Source of the DNA: Hirudinaria manillensis
Taxonomy: Eukaryota > Annelida > Clitellata > Hirudinida > Hirudinidae
Length of the DNA: 64,000 nucleotides
Direction of reading: 5' to 3'
NCBI GenBank assembly: GCA_034509925.1
Contig: CM067529.1
Coordinates: 12,524,001 to 12,588,000 of the forward strand
Within the stretch, counting starts at the first letter, position 1; each line of letters opens with the position of its first letter. Below are positions 25,053 through 35,424 of this stretch, one piece after another. The notes under the pieces are model-generated. The model made no database searches. It saw only the letters and a program-made list of their open reading frames with translations, and had not been told where the DNA came from. A program made the translations under genes and the position numbers.

Positions 25053-26508
25053 GAAAGGAATAAATGAATATATAAATCTTTATTCAATGAACTTTTTATT
25101 GGTAATTGATTTTATTGATTTTAAAGTAAATAAGAGTCTTTAGTTAAATTGGTTTGGTACTATTCAAAGTTATTTTTAAAAAATAAGCTCCAAATTGATA
25201 TTAAATCCATTTTAGATGCACTATATATTTTTTATTTATAGTTTTTTTTTAATAGGTTTCTAAGTCTTTAATTTTTTGATTTACATGACGAAGAACTTCA
25301 GTTTTCAGTTTAATGTGGTGATGCAAAATTGTAAATATAGTTATGCAAATTTATAAATAATAATTATTTAAAATAATGTAACATTTGCGGATCCATCTCT
25401 CTATATTGTACCGATAGAGGTAAGGACTTCTTCACGATCAACAGTGATGACTTTATTTTGATAATCGCTATATTATAAACAACTCCCTTTGGCCAATTTG
25501 CAAACCCGATATCCTATAAAGGGTTAAGCATATTCATTTTCAATAATTTAACAATTACATTTGGTAGTTACTTTACGTTATGTTATGTTATGTTGTGCTA
25601 TATTATATTATAATGGTTATTTCGTCCGTATACGCATCACAACCGGTTTCTCAATTTAGATCAATCTTTATTCTTGCAGACATAGACGAATGTGAAAATA
25701 ATTCTCGAAACACAATCAATATTGGTAACTATTAATAGTTAAGTGAAACTTGGAAGATTTCTGGAGTTTCACAAATCACGAACATCGTCAATGGTCAGTC
25801 TTTCTTGACGCGAACATGAGAAGCTGCCTAAGTGGTCTCGATGGTCCTATTTAAGTAGGAAAGAATTGAAATGTATAAAAGGAGATATTTTTAAACGATT
25901 TATTCACTGTTGTATATACAATTTACCTTATTTAAAAAAAAACAATTATACGGCTTTATATAAATGCTTAATTTATGAAACATTGCATAATGCGCTAAAT
26001 TAAACTTAGTCATTGATGGTCAACTAGAAACTATCATTTCATATATTTGAACCCAGAATGGGCACATTTCACTTCTGAAACTTAAGATTTTGTAAAATTA
26101 CTTAATAATGATACTAAACGTAGCTTCGTTTTTCATATTATCAACTTTAAACAAGTTACGCACAAATGAAATACAAGAGGTTCGACAGCAAATATGCTTT
26201 CGAAATTGGCCTCCTTGGCACTTCTCGAACTCGGCATAATTTCTTTTCAGAATGACGAAAAACGACTTTACCAGCTTTCCGATAATATTCCATCGCGAAA
26301 ATTGTTCGCAATACACTTTTAAATCGAAGTTCTAATTATCTTAATGACATTTATATCAAACACTCCTCTATTCGAGTACTGTATGTTGTGTCAAAATTTC
26401 AAAGCAATTTGTCAAGAGCTTTCAGAGAATATTCATTTGAAAACAAACATACGTCAGCGTTTTTATTTTTATGGATCAAAATATATAGATTAAGAACAAA
26501 ATAATTTT
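25053..26508. other. Intergenic region, genes 4-5
   Basis: AT-rich spacer. It contains the decayed EGF exon at 25680-25735. From about 25860 it carries the 5' flank shared with genes 6, 8 and 9, including a region around 26130-26330 that is strongly conserved between these copies. The conservation reflects recent duplication. Confidence 0.5.
25680..25735 (+). pseudogene. Relic cbEGF exon
   Basis: A normal-looking acceptor (TTCTTGCAG, 25671-25679) is followed in phase 1 by the cbEGF start D-I-D-E-C, then NNSRNT, INIGNY and a stop at 25733. The central Cys residues are lost. No other exons are adjacent. It is probably the last trace of a deleted paralogue between genes 4 and 5. Confidence 0.6.
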
Positions 26509-26580
26509 AAATTTTAAAGCGAAATTTATGTTGTCTAGTTTCGCTGTTTTCGGTTATTTTTGAACTGAATGACGCAATGG
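26509..26580 (+). promoter_or_regulatory. Conserved proximal 5' block of gene 5
   Basis: AAATTTTAAAGCGAAATTTA followed by GTTTTCGG and TTTTTGAACTGAATGACG, ending about 48 bp before the ATG. It is nearly identical before genes 6-9, and its last part is shared with genes 2 and 4. Probably the promoter/5'-UTR core. Confidence 0.5.
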
Positions 26581-26622
26581 CTCAATGACTCATTATTTTC
26601 TTTATATCAAGCTGTCCTGAGC

Positions 26623-29600
26623 ATGGGACATTTTAGCTTTCGGAATTTAATTATTTTTACGATAACCTTGCGTCTAGCATCCCCAGCACAACCATTTTTT
26701 TATTTCTTAGACAATGGCAAAGAACAGGTGAAATCGTCAGGTTTTAGTAAAATCTACAAATACGTAAACAAGATTGTCATAGATATGACCCATCCACATT
26801 TCGTGGAATATGTTGATGATAATGATAAATGGGGTGAGATTTGAACTTATCATTTATTGATTATCGCTATATGTGAATTTATAAGCGCACCAACAAGAAC
26901 CTTAATAGAGCACTTAATCCAATTACTCAGTATCATATGCAATATGATGTATTATGATTGCAGATTCGAGTCAGTTTTATATATTGTTGATGTTTTAGAC
27001 GTTTATTAGGTGAAATCGTTTCCATTTCAGGTACTTTATCAAGTGATGAAAGTCATTATCCTACAGCTCATTTAAAGTTTCATTGGAGGTTTGAAAAATC
27101 TTACTGCAACTTCAGTAAGAACGACGGATTTTTTTGCAACGAAGTTACTAGATTAGTTATAATAGAAGGAAAAAACATCAAATCTAATCTTCAAATTTCA
27201 GGGCATGGTAAGACTTTAATTTTGCTGAATAATATTTATGTTAATATCCATCTTAAACTTATGAAATGGAACTCTTGCAATGCAGACACCTATTTTGAAA
27301 GATATGTTGGCTGTTATGAGTCTAAAAAAGTAAATCCTAAACACGGGGTAATTAAGGATTTGGCTATATGTGATAACTATTGCACTACACGTTTTTTCGC
27401 TATTTCTAAGGTTAGTTAATATTTTCGTGGACTTTCGTTTAATTCATGAATTGGGTTTTATTTTTTTCATATCCATCAAACATATTCTTTTAACCTCTTA
27501 AAATATTAAATCATTTCCATTAAAGAATAAAAAAATATATCAAGATATTAAAACGTCAGGGAATGGATTGTCTTTGTATTAAAGATGCCGAGAAATTCAT
27601 TCCGGTTCGTTTGCATTTCTGCAATGAAATGTGCAAGGAATTTCAATTCTGTGGAGGCAGTGGTTATTTCTCCATCTATAGGAAAATATGTAATTAAAGA
27701 TAATTCTATGTTGTCAAAAATATATCGAAGCATATATTGTCGATACAATTATTATATGGAATTTGAAAAAGGACTGTCGAAGCAGTCCCTTGAGATTTTG
27801 TTAGAGTATGATTGAGTGAAAGTTCAACTTTATGTCATCATCTTCTTTTCAACTACATTGCCTCCTGTTTTGAGTTTGCTTTTTTTTTAATTAGTTTTAT
27901 AAAGTTCAATTGAAGTAACAAATTCGAATAAACACTTATTTATTATACCTAAATGTATAAAGAAGTATTTTCACTTTACTAAAATTTAATAATAACTGAA
28001 TCTAACTGTGTGAAAATACCATACAGATCAAACAAGAAAAAGCTATGAACTATCATGGGAATGCATATACCACGAAACCAATTGTGCAATATGTCCTGAA
28101 GGAAGATATGGCCCAAACTGTGAAATTAGAAGCAATATCATTTGTTTCATTTGCTAAAATTTGTCCTTAAAACAACTAGTAATCGTTTTTCTTTAGACTG
28201 TAGCCTTAATAATGGTGACTGTGAGAGTTTGCAGTGTGAGACATATGACTTCAAATGTAAGGACTGCCGTTGCAAGACATGCACCTTTTCGATTTCAATG
28301 TGTGTATGCCCTCCAGGTTATTACGCCATAAAAGAATTGCACTATTGCGGAGGTAATAATAAATTGAGTGAAATTACAATATTAAAATATTTGTAACAGT
28401 ATTTTGGTAAGAAGCCATATAATAATAGTGTTGGATCCCTAGAAATTGAATAATATTTAAAATTATATTGCCGATTAATTAATTTAATAATTAATTAAAT
28501 TTAGTGGCAATATAATTTGAGAATTAAATTGGTGCTATTCAGACTCTTTGGTTATGTACCTTGACAAATGGATTTACCTCGGAAAGTAGAGCGAGAATTA
28601 GAGAACAGCAGATTTCAAGACTTAGACATTTGAAGCATCGTGCATCTTCCAAGCCATCTGACAACTTTCAATAAACCTGACCTTCAATAATTAGTTTGAG
28701 GACCCCGGGTTATTACATTGGTGTCAGGAGTTGGATTTAGAGTTAAAGGGTATCCAAAAGTAACTAAAGTAGAAGCTTGTTTAGTTGAAAAGTGAACGAT
28801 GCCGAAGTACTTGGATGAATTGTACGTGCCTCGATTGAGACAAGAATTGAGAGAGCGTGGCCTGGATTGGAAAGGCACGAAAGCTGAGATACGAGAGCGA
28901 CTTGGGGCATGGCTGACAGAGAATGGCCATGACCCAGAGGAATACGAATTCGAGAATCCATCCCATAAAAAGATGGATGAATTTCTTGATTTTATGAAAA
29001 AGTCCGCAGAAAAGTTAGAGGAGTGTAGGAGGATTATTAGGGGCGATTTGGAAAACACAGCGGTTCCATGCCAGGATGTCTCGTTGGCTTCGGGTGAAGA
29101 CTCTGCCGAGAAGAGTCCTGTTGGCTCTTTTGAGGAGAGCAAAGTGGTGCTTCCATCTTGCGAAGAACAAGGAGAGGAACTCTGCAAAAAGGTTACCAAC
29201 GAAGAACAAATCATGTCCGTTGTTCCAGGTACCGTTTCTGGCAGCATTGGGATGGAGTCATTAGAAGGCACATCCAACCACAATGCGTGCGTGTCTCCAG
29301 AAACTCTGTGCGTGATGGCAGACTTAGAGAACTCGACGTTGGAGCCCATAGAGTTACCAGATCAGGTCGAGTCGTCAGCAGGGCCCAGAGAGCTCACGGA
29401 GGTTTTAGTGGAGCAAGTGGAACTTTCGGAGGAGCCTATGGGATTGCCGGTGGATCATGTGGAGTTGTTGGTGCAGCCCGAGGAGTTACTGATGAGTCAC
29501 GTGGAGTTGCCGGTGGAGCGCACGGATTTGATGGTGGAACAAGTAGAGTCTACAGAACAGCCCATGGATTTACCAGCGGATGTTTCGGCTCCATTGGAAA

Positions 29601-32582
29601 TAACAGAAGGGAGTGCTCGGGATTTCAGGAGAGTGCCTAGCATGGAAAGTGGAGCAGGTGATCCTGAGGAGAGTCTGGGATCTGGCGACATCGTGGAGCA
29701 GGAGAGTGTGCGTAGAAATGACGATGTTCCGCGGCTGAAACTTGCGGGACGCAGAAGTAAAAGGAAGGAGACAGAAATCCCAGAAGATGACAAAGCAAAT
29801 GGATCTGGGATTTGCAGCCATGAGATTGTTGGAAGATCGGATCCTATTCCGAGAGTAAAAATGAAAATGGGAATAGATGTCTGTTCGGGACGAACAGATT
29901 TAAGGAGGGGGCAGTGTTGGATCCCTAGAAATTGAATAATATTTAAAATTATATTGCCGATTAATTAATTTAATAATTAATTAAATTTAGTGGCAATATA
30001 ATTTGAGAATTAAATTGGTGCTATTCAGACTCTTTGGTTATGTACCTTGACAAATGGATTTACCTCGGAAAGTAGAGCGAGAATTAGAGAACAGCAGATT
30101 TCAAGACTTAGACATTTGAAGCATCGTGCATCTTCCAAGCCATCTGACAACTTTCAATAAACCTGACCTTCTATAATTAGTTTGAGGACCCCGGGTTATT
30201 ACAATAGTATTATAAAAAGTTATTATTAATAACTTAGACATTAATATAAATTTAAATTAAATTGTTACACATCTATTACCATATACCTCACTGTTGTTAA
30301 TTCAATGACATTATTAATTGTCATTCTCGGCATATATTTGTTCGCATAGATATCGATGAATGTCTTGATAAGCCTTGTGGTGAACACGGACATTGTGTAA
30401 ACATGATGGGAGCTTTTGAATGCCAATGTTACAAAGGTTTTCATTTAACTGAAAACGATGTATGCATCGGTGAGAAATAAATTCAATATAATAGTATGTA
30501 GTCTGTGGAGATTGTATTTGATTGAATTTATTTGACAATTTTTACATTCATGGAGAATTACCGGATTGCAAATTTAGGTAATTATAATTTAAGTAAACAC
30601 AAATATTTCAACCCAAAATATTGCAATATTTGTAGCAATATTATAAGAATATGACAAAACATTCCATATAATAATATTATTAATAATTTAAATAATATTA
30701 AATTGTTCCACATCGATTTCCAAATCCCGCTTGTTGGTGATCACATGAATTGACATTTTTGCACACACATTTCTTCGCACAGATACCGATGAATGTGAAA
30801 AAGGTACTGATACTTGTCCTAATAGCACCTATTGTGTAAACACGATAGGAAGTTATCAATGCAATTGTAAAGACGGCTTTTTAATTGATGGATCTTTGTG
30901 CACTGGTGAGAATAATATTTAATATAATGATGTTTAACTACTGTGATCTGTCAAGAATATGATTGATTGCATGAGTTTCATTGAAAATTCTGTATTTCAT
31001 CGTAAAACTATTCGTGGGTTTCCCACGTCGACATCAAAGACAAAAAAATGTAAATTAAAAGTTAAAGTGGTTAATAGAATTCGTATTGCGAAGTTGATTT
31101 CTAGAATCTTTCTCTACACTTAGACATAGACGAATGTCTGACCACAAGGTGTTTGGGCGAGAATGTAATTTGTAATAATATCATCGGTAGTTACTCGTGT
31201 GATTGCTTGGAAGGCTTCGACAAGACTGGTGTAAATAACACATGTGAAGGTGAGGCTGTTTTTAAAATGATTAATGCTAAGTAATTTCTTTTCGTGATTC
31301 CTTTTGTTGTGAAAGACAACCACTAGCCTTCATTTTTCTTGTTATTATTGCAAGAAATGGAATTATTCCAAAATCTCTCATGGACATCTTATTAATATCG
31401 CTTAACATGCTTCTAATCACCAAGCTTAGACTTGGCTTTCAGTGGAACATAACTTCTTGGTAGAACAATCCACTTTCGTTGTAAATAAGCAGTAATAAGT
31501 AAAAATTCTTTCAATTCCTTTGTTGCATGAACTAACCACTCATCTACTAAAACTTATATCACCAGATATTGACGAATGTCTCAACAATGTTTGTACGAAC
31601 AACTCGAATTGCGTGAATTCCATAGGAAGCTATGATTGCAAATGTACCTTGGGATATTACGAAACACCAGAGAAAATTTGCACAGGTGAACATTAATGAT
31701 AATTAAATTCAGAATCTTATTTCCAATTGCAAGGTTTTTCTTATTTATAATATTTCAAATTATTAAATTTATTACGCCAAAGATCATTTATCACATATAT
31801 TTCATTGATTATCACATATATGCATTTGAAATTAATTTTAATCTCATAGACATGGATGAATGTAATTCCACGGCAAATTGCGACAAAGAATCTACCGAAT
31901 GTAACAACTTAATTGGTGATTATGAATGCCTCTGCAAAATAGGTTTCGCCAAAGGGGAATCAAAGTCTCCCAAAAGCAGATGCTTCGGTTAATCAAACTC
32001 AGATATTTCTGAATTGGAAAGGATTAGTCGAAACTTTATTTACTTTTAGTGCTTTTAATAAGAATAAGATACCAATGAATTGTGTCAATGGAGATGTATC
32101 TGCTGTATCGTGTTCGAGTCAAGTCTATACACTATTCAACACTGTCGGATTGGGTCCAGTGCTTTATTGTGATCTAAATATTGTTTGCTATGGCACCCTA
32201 TTTCGAAAAATTGGTCGCTGAAAAACTGAATAAAGTGACTTGATATATTAGTTATGAAAACATCTATTTGCCCAAAAATGCATATGCACAACATGGTGGT
32301 ACATATTTTTAATGTTGCGAACTGAGATAATTTGACGAATCAAGTTTAAACTAAAAATTAAATTTAATTTAAACTAAAATATCATTTACTTTTGTAAATT
32401 TAAAGACATCGATGAATGCAAACCTTCTCGTTGTCCTGACGGGGTTTCGTGCAACAACTCAGTTGGTTCGTACGATTGCCTCTGTCCGACTGGCACAGCA
32501 AAGAAGGAATATGCCCACGCTATGGAATGCCTAGGTATACCATTTTGAGTCCAGCATATAAAACTTGAGCTGTTGCTGAAAA

Positions 32583-32618
<36 letters not shown>

Positions 32619-33120
32619 AATATGCCATGCGACGTTATTTAATAGTTCTTCTTGACTCATGGTTTGACATTCTGTTTCCAGATATTGATGAATGTCTTGA
32701 AGAAGGATTGTGTGATGAAACTTCATCTTTTTGCATGAACGCTTTCAACTATTACATCTGTGTCTGTCGAGTAGGATATATTACTGTTGACAATTTCACC
32801 TGTATCATGACAACAGGTAAGATTTATAATTTCAATAAACATCATAAATTAAGCATAACAAGAGCAAATTAGATGATTTCTTAAATTTTACAGTGTCAAA
32901 GAAAGTTGATTTAGAGGAAGATACGACAAGTGCCATAACTACTCATTCATTCGATGAAAAGGAATCAAAGTCAGATGCCATAACATGGCTTGCTTTCATA
33001 TTATCCTTTATCATCTTTTTCACATGCGGTGCATTGTGCCTTTATATATCCAATTCTTATTCAGATCAAAGTTTTTCTTTTATGTCGACAGCCTCATCGG
33101 AATTCCAAGGTGTCGGATAG
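26623..33120 (+). CDS. Gene 5: WSC + seven-cbEGF transmembrane protein
   Basis: Fourteen exons: 26623-26833, 27031-27207, 27286-27410, 27560-27689, 28027-28131, 28197-28352, 30350-30469, 30783-30905, 31124-31249, 31566-31685, 31850-31987, 32406-32534, 32682-32816, 32894-33120. Joined frame open, about 673 aa. Domains: signal peptide (hydrophobic LIIFTITLRLA), unknown N-domain to about 129, WSC about 130-214, EGF-like GRYGPNCE (about 215-249), Cys-rich module with ten Cys (about 250-301), seven cbEGFs (about 302-598), acidic Thr/Ser stalk, helix about 630-652, Ser-rich tail ending FQGVG. The donor of intron 5 is GC (28132), not GT. Intron 6 carries a complete LTR element (28429-30203). A Met 18 codons upstream (26569) is in frame, but gene 7 lacks it, so the shorter start is preferred. 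Confidence 0.85.
28429..28717 (+). repeat. 5' LTR
   Basis: 289 bp, TG...CA ends. A polyadenylation-like AATAAA near 28670 lies about 48 bp before the LTR end. Almost identical to the 3' LTR. Confidence 0.92.
28799..29935 (+). CDS. SAP-domain gag-like protein of the LTR element
   Basis: A 378-codon frame. Residues about 8-42 fit a SAP motif (LYVPRLRQELRERGL, then GTKAEIRERL), a DNA/chromatin-binding helix pair found in some retroelement Gag proteins. A Glu/Leu/Val/Pro-rich middle (about 175-265) holds imperfect repeats of the type V-E-x-x-x-E-P-x-x-L-P, and a charged basic C-terminus follows. There are no CCHC zinc knuckle, protease or polymerase motifs. The frame runs a few codons into the 3' LTR, as if the end of a pol frame had been joined to gag by deletion. 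The Met at 28799 is 82 bp after the 5' LTR. The protein could package element RNA with help from a related autonomous element; that is inference. Confidence 0.7.
   Translation: MPKYLDELYVPRLRQELRERGLDWKGTKAEIRERLGAWLTENGHDPEEYEFENPSHKKMDEFLDFMKKSAEKLEECRRIIRGDLENTAVPCQDVSLASGEDSAEKSPVGSFEESKVVLPSCEEQGEELCKKVTNEEQIMSVVPGTVSGSIGMESLEGTSNHNACVSPETLCVMADLENSTLEPIELPDQVESSAGPRELTEVLVEQVELSEEPMGLPVDHVELLVQPEELLMSHVELPVERTDLMVEQVESTEQPMDLPADVSAPLEITEGSARDFRRVPSMESGAGDPEESLGSGDIVEQESVRRNDDVPRLKLAGRRSKRKETEIPEDDKANGSGICSHEIVGRSDPIPRVKMKMGIDVCSGRTDLRRGQCWIPRN
29915..30203 (+). repeat. 3' LTR
   Basis: 289 bp, preceded by the polypurine tract AAGGAGGGGG and followed by the ATAG target duplication. Confidence 0.92.
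32583..32617. repeat. (ATT)n microsatellite in intron 12 of gene 5
   Basis: About 12 ATT units. The same tract is present with different lengths in genes 6 (about 40857-40880), 7 (about 49567-49591) and 8 (about 59660-59690), so it is a natural length marker for telling the copies apart. Confidence 0.9.
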
Positions 33121-33340
33121 CTCATACGTTTTTGTTTTTGTGCTTGTATACCTTGTTAGACCCGTAGCGGTTTTTTTGGCATTATTTAGTTAGGTTTTCA
33201 GAGATCATAACATCGCATCTCACCATTCAAATCCTTGTGTTCAATATCAATTGTAATCGCTATGTTGTCCGTTATTTCTAGCTTGGACAATGGAAAATGT
33301 TAATGTTCCTTCTATTTCAAGTTGACAGTTATTTAAAACT

Positions 33341-33346
33341 AATAAA
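33341..33346 (+). terminator. Candidate poly(A) signal, gene 5
   Basis: AATAAA 221 bp after the stop codon, conserved at the same place in genes 4, 6, 7 and 8. Confidence 0.45.
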
Positions 33347-33395
33347 TTTTTAAAAATTCAAATATCACCTGGTGTTTTTCATTGAAACGAATATC

Positions 33396-34626
33396 TCCTT
33401 TGGACACGGTGGCCACTCCGGTCATCAAGCGCTTTCCTCTAATTTTCTGCCTTTTATACTGTTGATCACAGCATCCTTGCCCAGCGCCTTGATGCTGAAT
33501 TTGCCATCAGAGGCTCAGCACTGACATGGCTGAAATCCTACCTTGGCTGTAGGAAGCAATTTGTCAAACTCGGCAATAGTTCCTCCGACCTTGTCACCAT
33601 TGATGTTATCGTTCCTCAGGGCTCGGTCCTCGGACCTATCCTCTTCACGGCCTATACCTCTCCAGTCGGCGACTTGATCTCTAGCTTTGGCTTTAGCTAT
33701 CATATGTATGCGGATGACACCAGCATCCATATACCCGTCTCCTTATCGAACACGGCCGGGGATCTCCGCAAGGCTGATGAATGCATCAGAATGATCCAGG
33801 AGTGGCACATGGCCAACCAGCTTCAGCTAAATCCCTCCAAATTCGAGGCCATGCTTCTGGGAACCCCCCAGAGCATATCGAAGCTGGGTCTCAGCACTGT
33901 CAGTCTAGCCGACGAAACAATACCCTTGAAGAGAAACATCAGACTCCTCGGAGTTACCCTTGACAAAAGCCTCCGCCTGGCTGAACACACCTCTTCTGTC
34001 ATCAGGTCATGTAACTACCACCTGTGGGCTCTGCGCCATATCAGGCACCTCCTAACACCTGACATCTCTGCGACACTCTATCGATGCCTCATTCTGTCAA
34101 GGCTCGACTACTGTAATGTCTTGCTTCATCAGCTGCCCTCGGCTTCCTTCCGGAAACTACAGAGAATTCAAGACAAGGCGGCATGTCTAGTACTGGGTAG
34201 AGGAGCTGACCCGGCCGACGCCATGAGACTGCTACACTGGCTTCCAGTAAGAGATAGAGTGAACTTCAAAATCGCCTTAATTGCGCATAAAGCCCTCAGC
34301 ACTCGGTCACCACCTTATTTGGCTGAGATGCTCTCACCACACCTGCACTCAAGAAGTCTGAGAGTGGCATCCTCAAACTTCCTTAACATCCCCATTCCAA
34401 AGACCAGATTCCAGGCTGGCTCATTCAGATTTGCCGCTCCATCTATATGGAACAGTCTGCCACCCCTGTTAAGATCTGAAATGTCAACCGCCGACTTTAA
34501 GAAGAGACTCAAGACTCTCTTTTTTAGGCGTTTGGATTCTTGAAATTGTTGCACTGGCTCGCATGAATTTGACCGGTACAGCGCCTCTGTAGCTCACGCG
34601 TTCGGCGCTATATAAATGACTTATTA
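33396..34626 (+). mobile_element. L2/CR1-like LINE, copy A (truncated)
   Basis: The 3' part of a LINE. The frame 33674-34543 has the YADD catalytic box (MYADDTS near 33703-33720), followed by a LINE thumb/C-terminal region ending TLFFRRLDS. The upstream part (GVPQGSVLGPI type, though here IVPQG) is in another frame. The 3' end (GCGCTATATAAATGAC) is typical of L2-type elements. Compared with copies B and C, 346 bp are missing at the 5' side between CTAATTTTCT and GCCTTTTAT (junction near 33456), but the YADD box is kept. The empty site is seen after gene 6 (about 41659). Confidence 0.75.
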
Positions 34627-34920
34627 GTCGCATATTAAGTGGTCATAAATTGATCTGTCTAACTCTGTCATTAGGAACTACGCATCGATTGAAGTCAATC
34701 TATTTAAGATCAGCAACACAGGTAGATTCCATAGATACATCAGTATCTTTATCAAATATCGCTCCTATGACCAGTGTTGTCCCCCAGGGTAGTGTGCTTG
34801 ATCCTGCACTCTTTTCATTGCACATCAATGATCTTGTACAAAGATACTGGTGTCGTTTGCAAAGTATTTGCTGATGACGTTAAGCTTTAATGCTTCTCAA
34901 CGTCGTCCAAAACCCATCAA
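34627..34920 (+). mobile_element. Older LINE reverse transcriptase fragment (block A)
   Basis: Contains SVVPQGSVLDPALFSLHIND, then in a shifted frame VFADDVKL (about 34866-34890), so it is a second, different LINE fragment with a frameshift just before its catalytic box. The same fragment follows gene 6 without the L2 insertion (41672-41930), showing it was there first. Confidence 0.65.
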
Positions 34921-35424
34921 ATCATATATGTTGTTCCAGGTACAGTTTCTGGCAGCATTGGGATGGAGTCATTAGAAGACACATCCGACCACCCCGTGCG
35001 TGTCTCCAGAAAAATTATGTGCATAATGGGAGATTCAGAGGATTTGCCGTTGGAGCCCATGGAGTCACCAGTTCAGGTCGAGACGTTAGCAGGGCCCAGA
35101 GAGCTCACGGATGTTTTAGTGGAGCAAGTGGAGCCTTCGGAAGAGCCCGTGGATTTACTAGCGGAACACTTGAGATCAATTGGACCTGTAGAGTCTACGG
35201 AGGAGTCCGCGAAATTACCAGCGGAGAGCATGGAATCAGCTAAGTCAGTGGAGCCTGCGGATGTTTCGGCCCCATTGGAGATAACAGAAGGGAGTGCTCG
35301 GGATTTCGGAAGTGATGGGAGACTGCCTAGCATGGAAAGTGGAGAAGGCGATCCTGTAGAGAGTTTGAGATATGGCGACATGGCGGAGCAGGAGGGCCTA
35401 AAAACTATCATTTCACGTAATTGA
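34921..35424 (+). mobile_element. gag fragment of the SAP-gag LTR family (block A)
   Basis: Homologous to 29210-29700 of the complete LTR element, covering only the Glu/Pro/Leu-rich repeat part (153-codon frame, 34963-35424). The SAP domain, LTRs and purine tract are missing. Joined abruptly to a LINE fragment on the left and gene-flank sequence on the right. Confidence 0.7.

Larger units (their letters stand above)
28429..30203 (+). mobile_element. Complete non-autonomous LTR retrotransposon
   Basis: Two 289-bp LTRs (28429-28717, 29915-30203) begin TGTTGGATCC and end GGGTTATTACA. Flanks carry a 4-bp target duplication ATAG (28425-28428, 30204-30207). One base after the 5' LTR is a primer binding site, TGGTGTCAGGAGTTGG (28719-28734), complementary to tRNA-Leu. 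A purine run AAGGAGGGGG (29902-29911) precedes the 3' LTR. The 1.2-kb internal region has one gag-like frame and no protease, reverse transcriptase or integrase. The site is empty in intron 6 of gene 6 (around 38398). The two LTRs are almost identical, so insertion is recent. The last about 30 bp before the 3' LTR match the gypsy fragment at 43715-43753, which suggests an internal deletion derivative. Confidence 0.92.

Noticed and set aside
26098..26316. Small minus-strand frame repeated in the flanks of genes 5, 6, 8 and 9
   Set aside because: Its conservation follows from recent duplication of the whole flank. There is no domain, no splice or promoter evidence, and a competing frame exists on the + strand.
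26569..26622. Upstream Met adding 18 residues to genes 5, 6 and 8
   Set aside because: The frame is not kept in genes 2, 4 or 7. The internal Met gives a standard signal peptide in all copies.
28684..29349. 221-codon minus-strand open frame across the LTR element
   Set aside because: It is the shadow of the gag-like frame on the + strand, without motifs of its own. The 122-codon minus frames at 35073, 52314 and 62416 are the same kind of shadow.
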